The translations under genes were made by a program, and so were the position numbers. DNA of 64,000 bases from Astragalus membranaceus (Eukaryota; Streptophyta; Magnoliopsida; Fabales; Fabaceae), in contig CM076847.1 of assembly GCA_039519185.1 (NCBI GenBank), forward strand, positions 64,059,521 through 64,123,520, written 5' to 3'. The notes beneath the pieces were generated by a model. It saw only the letters and a program-made list of their open reading frames with translations. It did no database searches and was not told where the DNA came from. Shown here in pieces: positions 11,097-21,674 of this stretch. The first letter of the stretch is position 1. The number at the start of each line of letters is the position of its first letter.

Positions 11097-11187
<91 letters not shown>
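11097..11187. repeat. (TA)n microsatellite, about 90 bp
   Basis: A long uninterrupted TA run abuts the TIR end of the hAT-MITE relative. It is likely to be highly variable in length between plants. Confidence 0.9.
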
Positions 11188-11191
<4 letters not shown>

Positions 11192-11311
11192 GTATATACA
11201 ATCGTTGAAGTCGAAGTTCTTATAAAAAATAGTTGAAGTATACGTAGTCTGCGCTGAAAACATCTCTTCTGGGTATATATTTTTTTTGGACCAAATCTAG
11301 CTATATCTTTT

Positions 11312-11533
11312 TTTTTTGGTGACAAAGGGAAGGGGCGAGCCCCCGGAGACCCCTGAAACCGGACAGTGTCCCAACGCTGACAACGAAAGACTAATCTGCC
11401 CCCAGTAATCTACCGAGGTGGCCAACGGAAATCTGCTCCAACCGGGAATCGAACTGGGGAGCATACCCAGTCAACCCCCAGCGAGACCCAGTGGAAGGAC
11501 AAACCTTAACCACTGAGCCAACTCCCGTTGGTT
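11312..11533 (-). mobile_element. tRNA-derived SINE with 18-bp target duplication
   Basis: On the minus strand the element starts AACCAACGGGAGTTGG, has a Pol III A box TGGCTCAGTGG (11510-11520) and a B box AGTTCGATTCC (11445-11455), and ends in an A-run. The exact 18-bp repeat AATCTAGCTATATCTTTT lies on both sides (11294-11311 and 11534-11551). This is the classical structure of a plant SINE mobilised by LINE machinery. The perfect duplication suggests a fairly recent insertion. Confidence 0.93.
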
Positions 11534-12030
11534 AATCTAGCTATATCTTTTCATCATATTATATATAGATAAATATAATATTTTGATATCACTGGGGAAA
11601 AGGTAAAAAGCGATGACAATACCCAGCTTGAGCCTAGTGGGAGTTTTCTACTCTTTGGTGGTTGCATATGGCATTTAATTAGTAGGCCTAAGCTTTGACA
11701 TTCATTTACAATTAACGTTGTAGGACTTGGTAACCAGCATGTTGCTTGTGAGAAAAAGTTACAATAGTGCTAATATGAAGAAAACGAAATTATAGATCGA
11801 ATTAAAAAGGTAGGACTTTTTTTAGTATATCAAAAAGGCATGCGCGCAGAACTTCATGTGTTGAAGAGATCTAAGGCAACTAGGTAAGTGAGGGTTAGAG
11901 GTGTCAAACGGACGGATTGAATACTGATAAAAAAAAAGTTTAGAAAACTGATCAAAAAAACGGACGGATTAAATAAAATCTGAATTGCATTATATTAGAC
12001 GGATAAAAATAATCTATTAATACCCAAGAG

Positions 12031-12213
12031 TAGGGCTCGCAATGAACCGAACCAACTCGAACATAGTTCGAAACTCGACTCGATAAATAGTTTGTTGAAC
12101 TTGGTTCATGAACCAAATGAGCTGAACTTAAGCTAAAAATTGAGCTCGTTAAATAAATGAGCTGAGCTTGAACTAGGTATAGTTCGATTCGTCTGGTTCA
12201 TGAACCAACTCGA

Positions 12214-12282
<69 letters not shown>

Positions 12283-13062
12283 CTCTATCATTTTTATTTC
12301 AATATGATCTCGGTTGTACATTTTGTGTTTCTAGAGAGTTTTTTTGTTTATTGGTTGGTGCAATTTGTTTAATATTAATTATTATACTACATTACTATAC
12401 AATTCTCAAATTCTCAAACTATTTTATTACACATGATATGCTGAGTTCAGAAAATAAATTAAATTAATTATTAATATTCTACAGCGCATATCTTTGAATG
12501 TAATTGTGAGAGTAATGGAGGAGTGTATTTTGCATTTGAAGCATTGCAAATTTGAGTCCCACATCGGAAAATTTCAAAACCAGAGCGACAAGTTTGAGCT
12601 ATAAAAGGAGTACGTGTGTGATACACCAATTCACTTGTCTTGGTCGACTTTTTGAACTGTATTTCCTACTTGTTTTAATTGAATTTTCGGTTCAGGAGTT
12701 CTTTTGCTGGTTTTATGCATGAGTGGTTTAAAAAAAAAAAAAACAGCAAAAGAACCGAACTTTTTTTATGCGTGAGTGGTTTGTTGATCAAAAAAAAAAA
12801 TGCATGAGTGGTTTTGATGTTCATTCAAACTTCGGTTCCCAGCCTGGACGGCTTTGGTTTTTTTATAAAAAAAAAGATTTTTTTTAACTTTTTATTCTTG
12901 TGAGTCGAGCTAACGAGTTGAACCGAACTGCTCGCGAACTTGAGTCGAGTCGAGCTGAAAAAAAAGGTTCATGTCGAACTCGAGTTGAGCTACTAGTTGA
13001 GCCGATTCTTATTGAGCCGAGCTGACCTTAGTTCGACTCAACTTGACTCATTTTCAGCCCTA
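12031..13062. mobile_element. Non-autonomous hAT element, 1.03 kb
   Basis: It starts TAGGGCTCGCAATGA and ends TCATTTTCAGCCCTA (imperfect TIR TAGGGCT). An exact 8-bp duplication CCCAAGAG sits at 12023-12030 and 13063-13070. Both subterminal regions are packed with short GAACCGAACC- and GAGTCGAGCT-like repeats, as is common in hAT ends. It has no transposase. The interior holds a TA microsatellite (about 12216-12280) and a promoter-like block at 12556-12607. Confidence 0.9.
12556..12607 (+). promoter_or_regulatory. snRNA-type USE plus TATA box inside the hAT element
   Basis: GTCCCACATCG (12556-12566) matches the plant snRNA upstream sequence element RTCCCACATCG. TATAAAAG begins at 12600, 33 bases after it. 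In plant snRNA genes the USE-TATA distance sets the polymerase, and about 33-34 bases is the Pol II spacing. No known snRNA follows. USE-like motifs also occur in plant repeats, so whether it acts as a promoter is unknown. Confidence 0.5.
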
Positions 13063-13199
13063 CCCAAGAGCGTTTGAATGAGATATTGTGGATCTGTTCT
13101 TTTACTCGGCTCGAAGGAAAAAAATTCAATACATTATAATTCATCCAAAAAAATTCAATCCAATTTACCTATGTACTATTTAATCCGTTAAATTACTTT

Positions 13200-14066
13200 G
13201 GAGGACTGGCATAGCTATGAATATGTGGAGAAATACTACTTAGAAGGACACAAAATTATGCTGAATTAACTAATAACTGGTTTACTTTTTTTATCCCAAC
13301 ATTGTTGTTTTTTGTTTATTGTTATTTTTATTTTTGACTCTCTTTTAAATTTTGGAGAGAGGGAGGGAGGGAGGTTCTAATGTGTGCTTTTTTGAACTAA
13401 AAGTTTTGTGAATTCATCTTGCTGGTCCTTACAAAGTTGATGACTTGCTAATAAAAGGATTAGGGATGAGTTTCAATTTAATTCAACCTTGGGCTAATTA
13501 ATTAGAACTTAACGTGAATTCATCTTGCTGGTCCTTACTGAATTCTCCTTTCCTATTCAAGTCTTGTGTCTTTATGTAAGAAAACCTTTGTTCTTAATTA
13601 AACCTCAATACCTTAAGTGACCTAAATTAAAAAAAGCCTTAGGAGCAGAAACTCTTAATTGGTTCCAAGCATCAATGACTATTTGGAGACTAAAGAAGCA
13701 AGGATTTATAAACTCTAGCTTGCATAGATTAGATTTCCATTCAACCAATTAATCACAATTCATTAATAACTTTCTTCGCAAAGAATGTCATTCTGATGAA
13801 TTGCCAGTTGAACTTGTGGGAAAATTTTCATCTTCAACATTACCGGTTAATGAATACCATGAGTTTGAGCATATTATTCAAACCCAAGAACAAGAACGAG
13901 AAGATGTTACTTCTTGGAGGACTAGCATAGCTATGAATATGTGGAGAAATGCTACTTAGAAGGACACAAAATTATACTGAATTAACTAATAACTGATTTA
14001 CTTTTTTTATCCCAACATTGTTGTTTTTTGTTATTTTTATTTTTGACTCTCTTTTAAATTTTGGAT
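13200..14066 (+). repeat. Dispersed direct repeat, about 155 bp
   Basis: The segment at 13200-13357 (GGAGGACTGGCATAGC through TTTAAATTTTGGA) recurs at 13916-14066 with few changes. A smaller repeat, GAATTCATCTTGCTGGTCCT, is at about 13410 and 13516. The interval between the large copies contains a short coding-like remnant. The structure suggests an old element with terminal direct repeats or a local duplication. Confidence 0.65.
13630..13920 (+). pseudogene. Unidentified coding-like remnant
   Basis: The plus strand around 13790-13918 stays open and reads HSDELPVELVGKFSSS, then NEYHEFEHII and QTQEQERED, with protein-like composition. Upstream, 13690-13760 reads KKQGFINSSLHRLDFHS before a stop. 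I do not recognise the family. It lies between the two 155-bp direct repeats. Confidence 0.3.
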
Positions 14067-14689
14067 TTATGCAAAAAAAATCATTAAAGTCTTATCAAAT
14101 CTCACAAATTTATACAGTCTTGCAGAATCCTTTTATTAAACAGCGCAAGAACTAGTATGTATTTAAAATATTATAACTTAAATCTATGCCTATTTATTAA
14201 TTAATTATTAATTAATAAAAAGTAGAATGCGAGAATTCAATTTATACATATAAAAATACAACATTATAGAATATAATATAGTATTATATAGCATTAAATC
14301 ATATTTTATATTGTCTTAGATGTAATATATTTTAGTAAATATTATGTTGTTTTACTTAATTTCAAAAAGAAAAAATACAGTATATAAATAGTTATTTTAT
14401 TATTCAGCCACATATCCTTTGGTGTTATCCATGTCCTTATCTAGCATAGTAGCAGAATTTCATATATGTTGGCAAGTAACCTCTAAAGCAATGCCTTCCA
14501 ATTTGTCCTACGAGTGAAGTTAGTGAATAATAGTAAGGTTTTTTTTTTTTAAAACTCCCACTCCATCAATCTATTACCCCCCCGAACCCTGTGAAAAGAC
14601 GCTTATACCCTTGACCAGTTTACAAAATTACAATTACCTTATTATTTTACACTTACATCCATTTTACAGAGAGAGAGTCTGTCATTTTC

Positions 14690-14880
14690 ACGTAAAACAG
14701 ATCTACATACATCCATTTTCCTTCCAACGGATCTACCTACATCCGTTTTCCAGCAAACGAAACTACATACTTCCGTTTTTGACGAAACGAAATTACATAC
14801 ATCCGTTTGAAGACAACGAAAGTAAAAGTACTTCCGTTTACATCCGTTTCTTCTCAACGGATGTACATACATCCGTTTTT
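14690..14880. repeat. Left subterminal array of ACATCCGTTT-type repeats
   Basis: About ten copies of a decamer close to ACATCCGTTT, or its complement, occur at 10-30 base intervals, some in head-to-head pairs. The matching array at the other end of the element is at 17650-17910 (AAACGGATGT and TACTTCCGT forms). Such arrays usually bind the transposase of their own element. Confidence 0.65.
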
Positions 14881-16827
14881 GAACTATGTTTGTTTTTTAA
14901 TTTTTTTTTTTGCAGTGCCTTTTCCAAGGGTCGACGGCTGGATCCCCCGTGATTCACCGGGGTTGATTTTGCGTGGGGAGAGTTCTTCACGACCGAGTTT
15001 ACGAGGTGGTGGTGACCCGGTAGATACTCCTGGTCCTAGTACACGCACCCGCATCAGGAATGTGGGGCATGCGTCTCACCGGCGTAGGCGCGCCCAAGGG
15101 CAGGCTGTGGAGGATGAGGAGGAGGAGCAGATGCAGGAGCAGTATCAGATGGATGAGGAGCGTGAGTACCATCATTATCAGCAGCAGTACCAGGCTGATG
15201 ACCAGCAGCAGTACCAGGCTGATGACCAGCATCAGTACGAGGCACATGAGGAGCAGGAGCATGCTGACATAGGACCTATGGATGGTTCTCTCCTCACTGG
15301 AGTTGATGCTCATGTAGCGTCTAAGATACTTGGAGACCGGGTAAATATAATTTAATATATTTATTTACATAGTGTTGTTATATAAATTTATAGATTAATA
15401 GTATAAGTAAATTTATTTATTTTTAATTCAGACATTTGTGGGTAAGTTGAAAGTATGTGCACATGGCAACAAAATCGGTCAGAGGTTGGTCCCTTATTCA
15501 CAAAATCAGGGATTTTGGGAGTATATTCGGCAGTCAGGATTAGCCCCCATCGTCAGTTCAGCTTACACGACTGTGGATCATGAGCCGCTATCTGCTTTTG
15601 TGGAGAGATGGCGCCCAGAGACATCATCATTTCACCTACCATTTGGTGAAATGACGATCACTTTGGATGATGTGTCATGTCTGCTACATCTACCATTGGC
15701 TGGCAGATATTTCCGGTCTCCTGCTCAATCAGTTACCATTGATGATGCCATCCAGCTGGCTGTGAGGTTGCTTGGGGTTACTCTTGCTGAGGCGGCAGAG
15801 GAGTGCATCGCCAGTAGGGGGCCATATTTCCGATTTGACTGGCTGCTGGAGATAGTTAGCCGTCATATAGGCATGGACCAGACTTGTGCTGTCAGGGCAT
15901 TCATCTTGCTTATTTTGGGGATGAGCATTTTTTGTAACAAGACTGGAACCAGGGTTGAGGCAAAGTGCTTGCTCTTACTGGAAGACATCACCGCAGCTGG
16001 CGGATGGGCATGGGAACCAACAAGTTTAGCTTTCTTGTACGACCAGCTGAGCTTTTCATGCCCAGAGGGTACCACTCAGTTAGGGGGTATGCCACGTTGT
16101 TCATGGTAAGTTAATTTTTTTTATTTTAACGAGTTTGTTTGATTTATTGTTAAATACTTTATTTTTAACGATATTGTTTATTTGTGCATTTTAGTCCTGG
16201 ATCTTTGAGTACTTTCCTCAGATAGTTATGCGGGGGGAGACTGGGACCACATCCGGGCCTAGGTGTAGGTTTTGGAAGAGGAGGAAGACGGATGCGGTCA
16301 AGCTGGATGAGTATAGGAGGAGGATTGATGCTTTGATTCCTGAGGATGTCATCTGGAGACCATTTGAGGGCCACCGGCACGAGAGACCCTTTGAACAGAT
16401 GTCATTATATAAAGGTTTCTTGATTTGGGAGGACATCACTGTTCCCTACATGCCGGATAGGTGCCTCCGGCAATTTGGATACATTCAGGTGATCCCTTGT
16501 GACCCGCTTTGCGGTCGGCCACCGTATACTGAGATCATGATGCATATCACCAGGTGGAGGGACAGTGTTCGGGAGGTTTTGAGCACTACTGCTCCTGCTA
16601 CAGAGTTGGGTGAGCTTCATCAGCAGTACTTGCCATGGTGCGTTAGGGTATCAGTTCCTCGTCTCCTTCCAGCACCAGCAGCACCAGGTGTGAGGGGACC
16701 TGAGGAGAAACTGATGATTGTGAGCGAGCAGCTGCGGTCGGCACTTGCGTCCGGAGAGATTCATCCTCAGTCTCGGACGTACAGACGGCTCACGAGGTTG
16801 CTTGATTTGGTAGAGGGACGTGATTGA
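14807..16827 (+). pseudogene. Plant mobile domain (MAIN-like) gene, frameshifted
   Basis: Three exons are supported: up to 15340 (donor GTAAAT), 15432-16105 (acceptor TTCAG, donor GTAAGT) and 16195-16827 (acceptor TTTAG). Exon 1 is acidic and Gln-rich with QYQADDQ repeats. Exons 2 and 3 form the plant mobile domain (PMD, as in MAIN/MAIL1 and phosphatase-7-like proteins): GFWEYIRQSGL, FHLPFGEMTITLDDVSCLLHL, then WRPFEGHRHERPF and CLRQFGYIQVIP. PMD proteins are nuclear silencing factors, and many copies live in transposons. A G-run at 16083-16087 appears one base short: upstream and downstream parts of exon 2 are in different frames, so the copy is probably broken unless this is a sequencing error. 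The start codon is uncertain; the ATG at 14807 lies within subterminal repeats. Confidence 0.8.
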
Positions 16828-17028
16828 TTATTTTTGTTGTTGTAGCGTACGATATTTTTACTACTTGGATTGTACTGTTTTAGACTAGTTTATTATATTA
16901 GACTATTAGACTATTTAAAATAAAATTTTATTTTCATTGATGCAAACATACAAACTAACATAAAAAGTAAAACACAAACAACAACAACAACAAAAACATA
17001 AACAACAACAACAACAACAAATACAGCT

Positions 17029-17433
17029 CTAAACTACTGGATAAAAACGGCGTAAAATCTCATGGACGCTCTGTTGATGCTTCACGTACAATTCCAACGG
17101 CCTACGCTTCTGAAGCATGTCATGGATGTTCAACATGCTTTGTACATCGTCATCTGTCCTAATCCTCATGGACGAGAAGTAAATGCGGCCATCGTCTCTG
17201 CGCTCCGGCTTGCGATAAGTGATACTAGTGACCTCACGGTCATCACCAACCACTTGAACTTTGAGCTCCACTTTATCCTTCAAACCGGCGTAGCTGATGC
17301 TTTCTCGGAACCTGCATAAAATAGGGTTTGGACATGAGAAGTAGACACCTTCTTCTGTCATGGTTATTTGGCTGCCATGGTGAATAGCGGTAAGCCTGTT
17401 CTCACCTGAATACTGAGTTGAACAAATTTTCAT
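17029..17433 (-). CDS. 134-residue protein of the PMD-bearing MULE, function unknown
   Basis: An intact single-exon frame on the minus strand begins with an ATG 46 bases after a TATA box and ends RRFYPVV. It converges on the PMD gene, leaving a CAA-rich 200-bp gap. The protein is basic, with alternating hydrophobic and charged residues, no membrane segment and no signal peptide. Motifs include QITMTEEGVYFSCPNP, ISYAGLKDKVELKVQV and SITYRKPERRDDGRIYFSSM. The pattern of short beta-strand-like segments recalls the N-terminal PB1-like part of some MULE transposases, but this is an impression only. It could be the element's own accessory protein or a transposase N-terminal relic. Confidence 0.65.
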   Translation of the reverse strand: MKICSTQYSGENRLTAIHHGSQITMTEEGVYFSCPNPILCRFRESISYAGLKDKVELKVQVVGDDREVTSITYRKPERRDDGRIYFSSMRIRTDDDVQSMLNIHDMLQKRRPLELYVKHQQSVHEILRRFYPVV

Positions 17434-17478
17434 TTTGGAGTGAAATGTTGGTGTGAAAAGAATGAGGGTGAGTGTGGG

Positions 17479-17486
17479 TATTTATA
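17479..17486 (-). promoter_or_regulatory. TATA box for the 134-residue ORF
   Basis: The minus strand reads CCTATAAATACCCAC. TATAAATA lies 46 bases upstream of the ATG at 17433, with a short CA-rich leader between. This supports real transcription of the small ORF. Confidence 0.6.
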
Positions 17487-18075
17487 GGAATCGTCACTGA
17501 ATATCCACCATTGATATTGTCGGTGCGATCTAGACCGTTAAAAATATATCTGTTGGGGCACAGTTATCAAGACGAACAAAAGTGGGTCGTGGATCAAATC
17601 TGTCAGTGGAATCGTGTCCGTTAAAATTAATTAAAAACAGATTTACCTATAAGGGACATACACCCGTTTCGTAATTTACGAAACGGATGTACCTTACTGC
17701 TAGCTACTTTCGTTAGCAAAAACTGTAGTAACGGATGTATGTTGACAAAACTTACTTCCGTTATGATATTTTTGTAAAACAGAAGTAAAATTTCTTACGT
17801 AAATCTGTTAGCCAATTTTTAAGTTAAACGAAATTATGTCTATTTTAGTAAATCCGTTTTGAAATTTTCTTCAAGACGGATGTACATGTCTGGTATGTAC
17901 TTCCGTCTTTGTAAATTTCAACAGGGGTATTTTCAGAATAAAATTTTTGATGGGGGTATAAATTGAAAGAGTGGGGGTCCAAAAAAAACTCTAATAATAA
18001 ATTTAATACTTTTTTGGACTAACAAGGACAAGGCCCATCGACAAAACAAGCCAGGCCCAACAAACAAAAGACAAG

Positions 18076-18558
18076 GGGTATTGCTTTTCCCACACCCCCT
18101 CCTACTCGAAACACACCCCATAAGGGTGTGAAAAGACCAAAAGGCCAGGCCAAACCTCTTTTTTTTCACGAATTTTCACCTGTTCGAACACGGGCATTCG
18201 AACAGGTTTGAATGACATCGTTCGAGTGTATTAAATTTCGACTTCACACCCTTTTGGGCGTTTTTCACCTGTTCGCATGAGGTCATGCGAACCTGTTCGC
18301 ATGAGGTCATGCGAACCTGTTCGCATGACCTCGTTCGAACACATTCGAACGACATCGTTCGAGTGTGTTAAATTTTGACTTCACACCCTTTTGGGCGTTT
18401 TTAAACTGTTCGCATGAGGTCATGCGAACCCGTTCGAACAAGGTCGTTCGAACAGTCATAAAACACGTCCTCGCAGCGTCTCACGCGAGGTTATTTTTGG
18501 AATAAAATTTGTTAAGGGGTGTGAAAGAGTAGGAGGGGGTGTGGGAAAAGCAAAACCC
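18076..18558. mobile_element. Mutator-type MITE, 483 bp, with perfect 9-bp duplication
   Basis: The ends are GGGTATTGCTTTTCCC and the complement of GGGTTTTGCTTTTCCC, with a TIR of about 35 bases. AAAGACAAG is repeated exactly at 18067-18075 and 18559-18567. The interior is dominated by palindromic GTTCGCATGAGGTCATGCGAAC-like units and TTCGAACGACATCG units. No ORF. Near the right end, TTTTTGGAATAAAATTTG resembles the right end of the 14537-17991 element (17930-17950), suggesting kinship. Confidence 0.9.
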
Positions 18559-18567
18559 AAAGACAAG

Positions 18568-20000
18568 CTGCAGAAAACTCTCACAAAACAACACTAAGCC
18601 CAAGTCCAAGCTGCCAAACGGGAACTAAACTAGGCTGTACTAGTACAGAACAAAACCAAAAAAAGTACAAACCAAAGTAAAGATGTCTTCTAGAAGCAGA
18701 GAGCGATTGAGAAAGAGAGGGAACAAATCGCACCCACAAGAGGATCAGATCTAGATCTACACGAACTGAAGCAGCAACAGAGAACCAACAAAACCCACAA
18801 CAGTGTTTCCCCTTGAAGCATCGACCAGTAGGATTGAAGCAATCTTGAACCAACAAAACCCTCAACAGTGCTTCCCCTGGTTAATCAGACACACGACAGA
18901 TGCCGTTTATCTCCATTTTTTTCATTATATCTTCCCCATCATCCCTTTCAGCCTCTCTTGATCTCAATAGATAAGGTCAGGGTATAAATTTAGAGTGTGC
19001 AAACAAAAATTATCGGGGTTAAAATAAAAGGAAAATAGGGGTATCAATGAGACTTTTAAAATATCAGAGTGTGCAGATTTCAGGTCAGGGTATAAATTTA
19101 GAGATTTTCCAATACCTTCACTTGGGAGAATGATGAGGTTACATATTTGCAATTCATATTCATTAGAGAGAAAGAAAAAAAAAACATGAATGGCATTATG
19201 CAAGCTCCCCCTCCTCTAATTCCTTCGCATTATGCATCTCACACCTCATCCATAACTCTTTCTCGAGTCCGATTTTTGTTACTAAACAATAGTTTAGTAA
19301 TTGTTACTAAATTGGCATAATAGAAACGGCGGCAACTTACTCACCACCCCAAAGTTATATTGTGGCAAACATGTTCTAACCAGTGTTTTCATTTACCCGC
19401 TCACTCACCACACAAAAACTAAATTGTGACTAGTATGTACTAACCATTGGATTGTTGTATAATGGCTAAGATTGGTTTAGTAATTGTTACTAAGAAAATT
19501 CCTTAGTATCATAAGTCGTTTCCCTCTTTCTTTACCACATTAACTCTTCATCTTCTTCTCCGTCTTCTCTCTCTAGGGATATAAATTCGATAATAATCCA
19601 AGCTCACTTCGGGGATAATATTCAGAGAATATGAACCTCAGTATAAGAGAGGGTTTTTTATTAATTGTCATTCCAATTAGCATGAATCCTCTATATATGC
19701 ATTTACAATGATGCTCATAAAGAATATTCAAACTAACAAGCCCTACTAGTGCCACTACATTCTACCCCTTAACAGTAAATAAACCTTTACCATATGCTAG
19801 AAGCATTCCTTTACAGTATGTAAATATTGTCACAGAATAAGGGTCCTTGTATTCTGTTATCATTCTCCTTAGTTGTTTTCATCGTCCCCATCATGATCTA
19901 GTAGTATATGTGATTTTTGGGATTTGAATGTGTTTTGGAAACTAAGGTACCCAAAAAATGATTCATGATTAGAAATAAACATAAGAGAATATATATTCAA
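18568..20000. other. Intergenic DNA between MULE MITE and hAT gene
   Basis: No gene is seen. A 22-base sequence containing GGTCAGGGTATAAATTTAGA occurs at 18974 and again near 19082. AT-rich blocks with TTTAGTAATTGTTACTAA palindromes lie at 19290-19310 and 19480. A CAGTGTTTTCATTTACCCGC at about 19382 resembles an hAT end, but no matching duplication was found. Confidence 0.4.
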
Positions 20001-20014
20001 TTTGGTTTTCTCAG

Positions 20015-21635
20015 TTAATTGCATGAAAAAAGTGGATCCTGATACTAGATTTAGAATGGAAGAGAATTTGAAAGAAATTTCGGGAAAGAGGAAAAGAGCT
20101 TCGGAAGTGTGGGATGACGAAAATCCTTATGGTCCTAATGTCATGGAATTAGATGGGGAAGACGAGCAAGCAATACCTCATCCTCAATCTGATGAAGCGG
20201 TGGTTAACAATACTCTACCTTCTACACAAAACGCAAAAAGGAGAGCAACTGATGGTGTGCCTAATTTCTTTGCTCCAAGAACTACCCCAGGAGCTCAACC
20301 AACAATTAAGAGTGTTCTTGCAGGTAAAGAAGCTGTGCATAGGGTTGATCTTGCTATTGCAACATTTTTCTATGAAAATTGCATCCCTATGAATGCATTA
20401 AATTCAATTTCTTATCAAAAAATGATTGATGCAATTGGTGCCATTGGTCCTGGTTATAAAGGGCCAACTTATCATGCTGTTAGGACTAATTTATTGTCTG
20501 CTATGAAAAAAGAAGTCCAATTGTTGGTTGATACTTGTCGTGGTCATTGGGGAGAAACGGGGTGTACTATTATGGGTGATGGTTGGCAAGACATACAAAA
20601 TAGGCAATTGATTAATTTTCTTGTGTATTGTCCTAGAGGAATTAGTTTTATCAAATCCGTTGATGCTTCAGATGTTGTAAAAGATGCACCAACTCTTTGT
20701 AATTTATTTACCGAGTTAGTTGAATATGTTGGTCCAAAGAATGTTGTGCATCTTGTCACTGATAATGCAGCTAATTATAAAGCTGCTGGGAGATTGCTAA
20801 ATGACAAGTATCCTAAGGTCTATTGGTCACCATGTGCTGCACATTGCTTAAATTTGGTGTTAGGAGACATAGGAAAGATGGAACTTGTTGAAAGTCTAGC
20901 AAAACGTGCATCCTTAATTACAAAGTTTGTGTATAATCATGGATTTTTATTAGCTTGGTTGAGAAAAAGGGAAGGATGGACAGAAATTATACGTCCAGGT
21001 CCAACACGATTCGCCACAACCTTCATTGCATTGAAGAGTCTTCTCCAACACCAACATGATCTTCAAGCCTTGGTAACTAACATCACCTTTGTGGAGTCTA
21101 GGTACTATAGAGATCCAAAGGCTAGGGATTTTGTTGCTGCTATTTTAGATACTAGATTTTGGAATGATATTGGGATTGTTGTTAGAATTGTTGCACCACT
21201 CATACGGTTGTTAAGGATTGTTGATGGTGATGAAAAACCATCACTTGGTTATGTGTATGATGGAATGCATAGAGCAAAGAAGGCTATTAAGAGCACATTC
21301 ATGAACAAAAAGTCTCTGTACAAACCTTACACAAGGATTATCAAGAGTAGGTGGGATAGACACCTTCGCCAAAAGTTACATGCTGCTGCATATGTTTTGA
21401 ACCCAGCCTTCTACTATGACAAAGTTAACTTGTCCCGCAAACCAGAGGTTATGGCAGGATTTCTTGATGTGTTGACCTCACAAGTTGATGGTAACCAAAC
21501 TGAATTTTTGCAAGACACAATAAAATACCGTGAACAAATTGGTGACTTTGGTCGTCCATTAGCACTTAAATCTACAAAGACAACGAGTCCTGGTAAGCTA
21601 CTTTTATATAAATTTGTTAAATTTTAATCTTTTTT

Positions 21636-21674
<39 letters not shown>

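Larger units (their letters stand above)
14537..17991. mobile_element. Mutator-like element carrying a plant mobile domain gene
   Basis: The element starts GGTTTTTTTTTT and ends AAAAAAAACTC, with ACTCCCACTCC versus GGACCCCCACTC in the terminal inverted parts. The 9-mers TAATAGTAA (14528-14536) and TAATAATAA (17992-18000) match at 8 of 9 positions, as for an old MULE target duplication. Both subterminal regions hold many copies of ACATCCGTTT or its complement. Inside are two convergent genes: a plant-mobile-domain protein (+) and a 134-residue protein (-). No MURA-type transposase is visible. The motif CCCTGTGAAAAGACGC (14587-14602) is shared with the element at 26180-27980. Confidence 0.7.

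Noticed and set aside
10981..11325. Open frames with long Ile-Tyr runs on both strands
   Set aside because: They are created by the TA microsatellite.
19382..19401. Possible left end of the hAT transposase element (CAGTGTTTTCATTTACCCGC)
   Set aside because: Differs from the right end CAATGTTTTTAGAACCGG after nine bases, and flanking 8-mers do not match.
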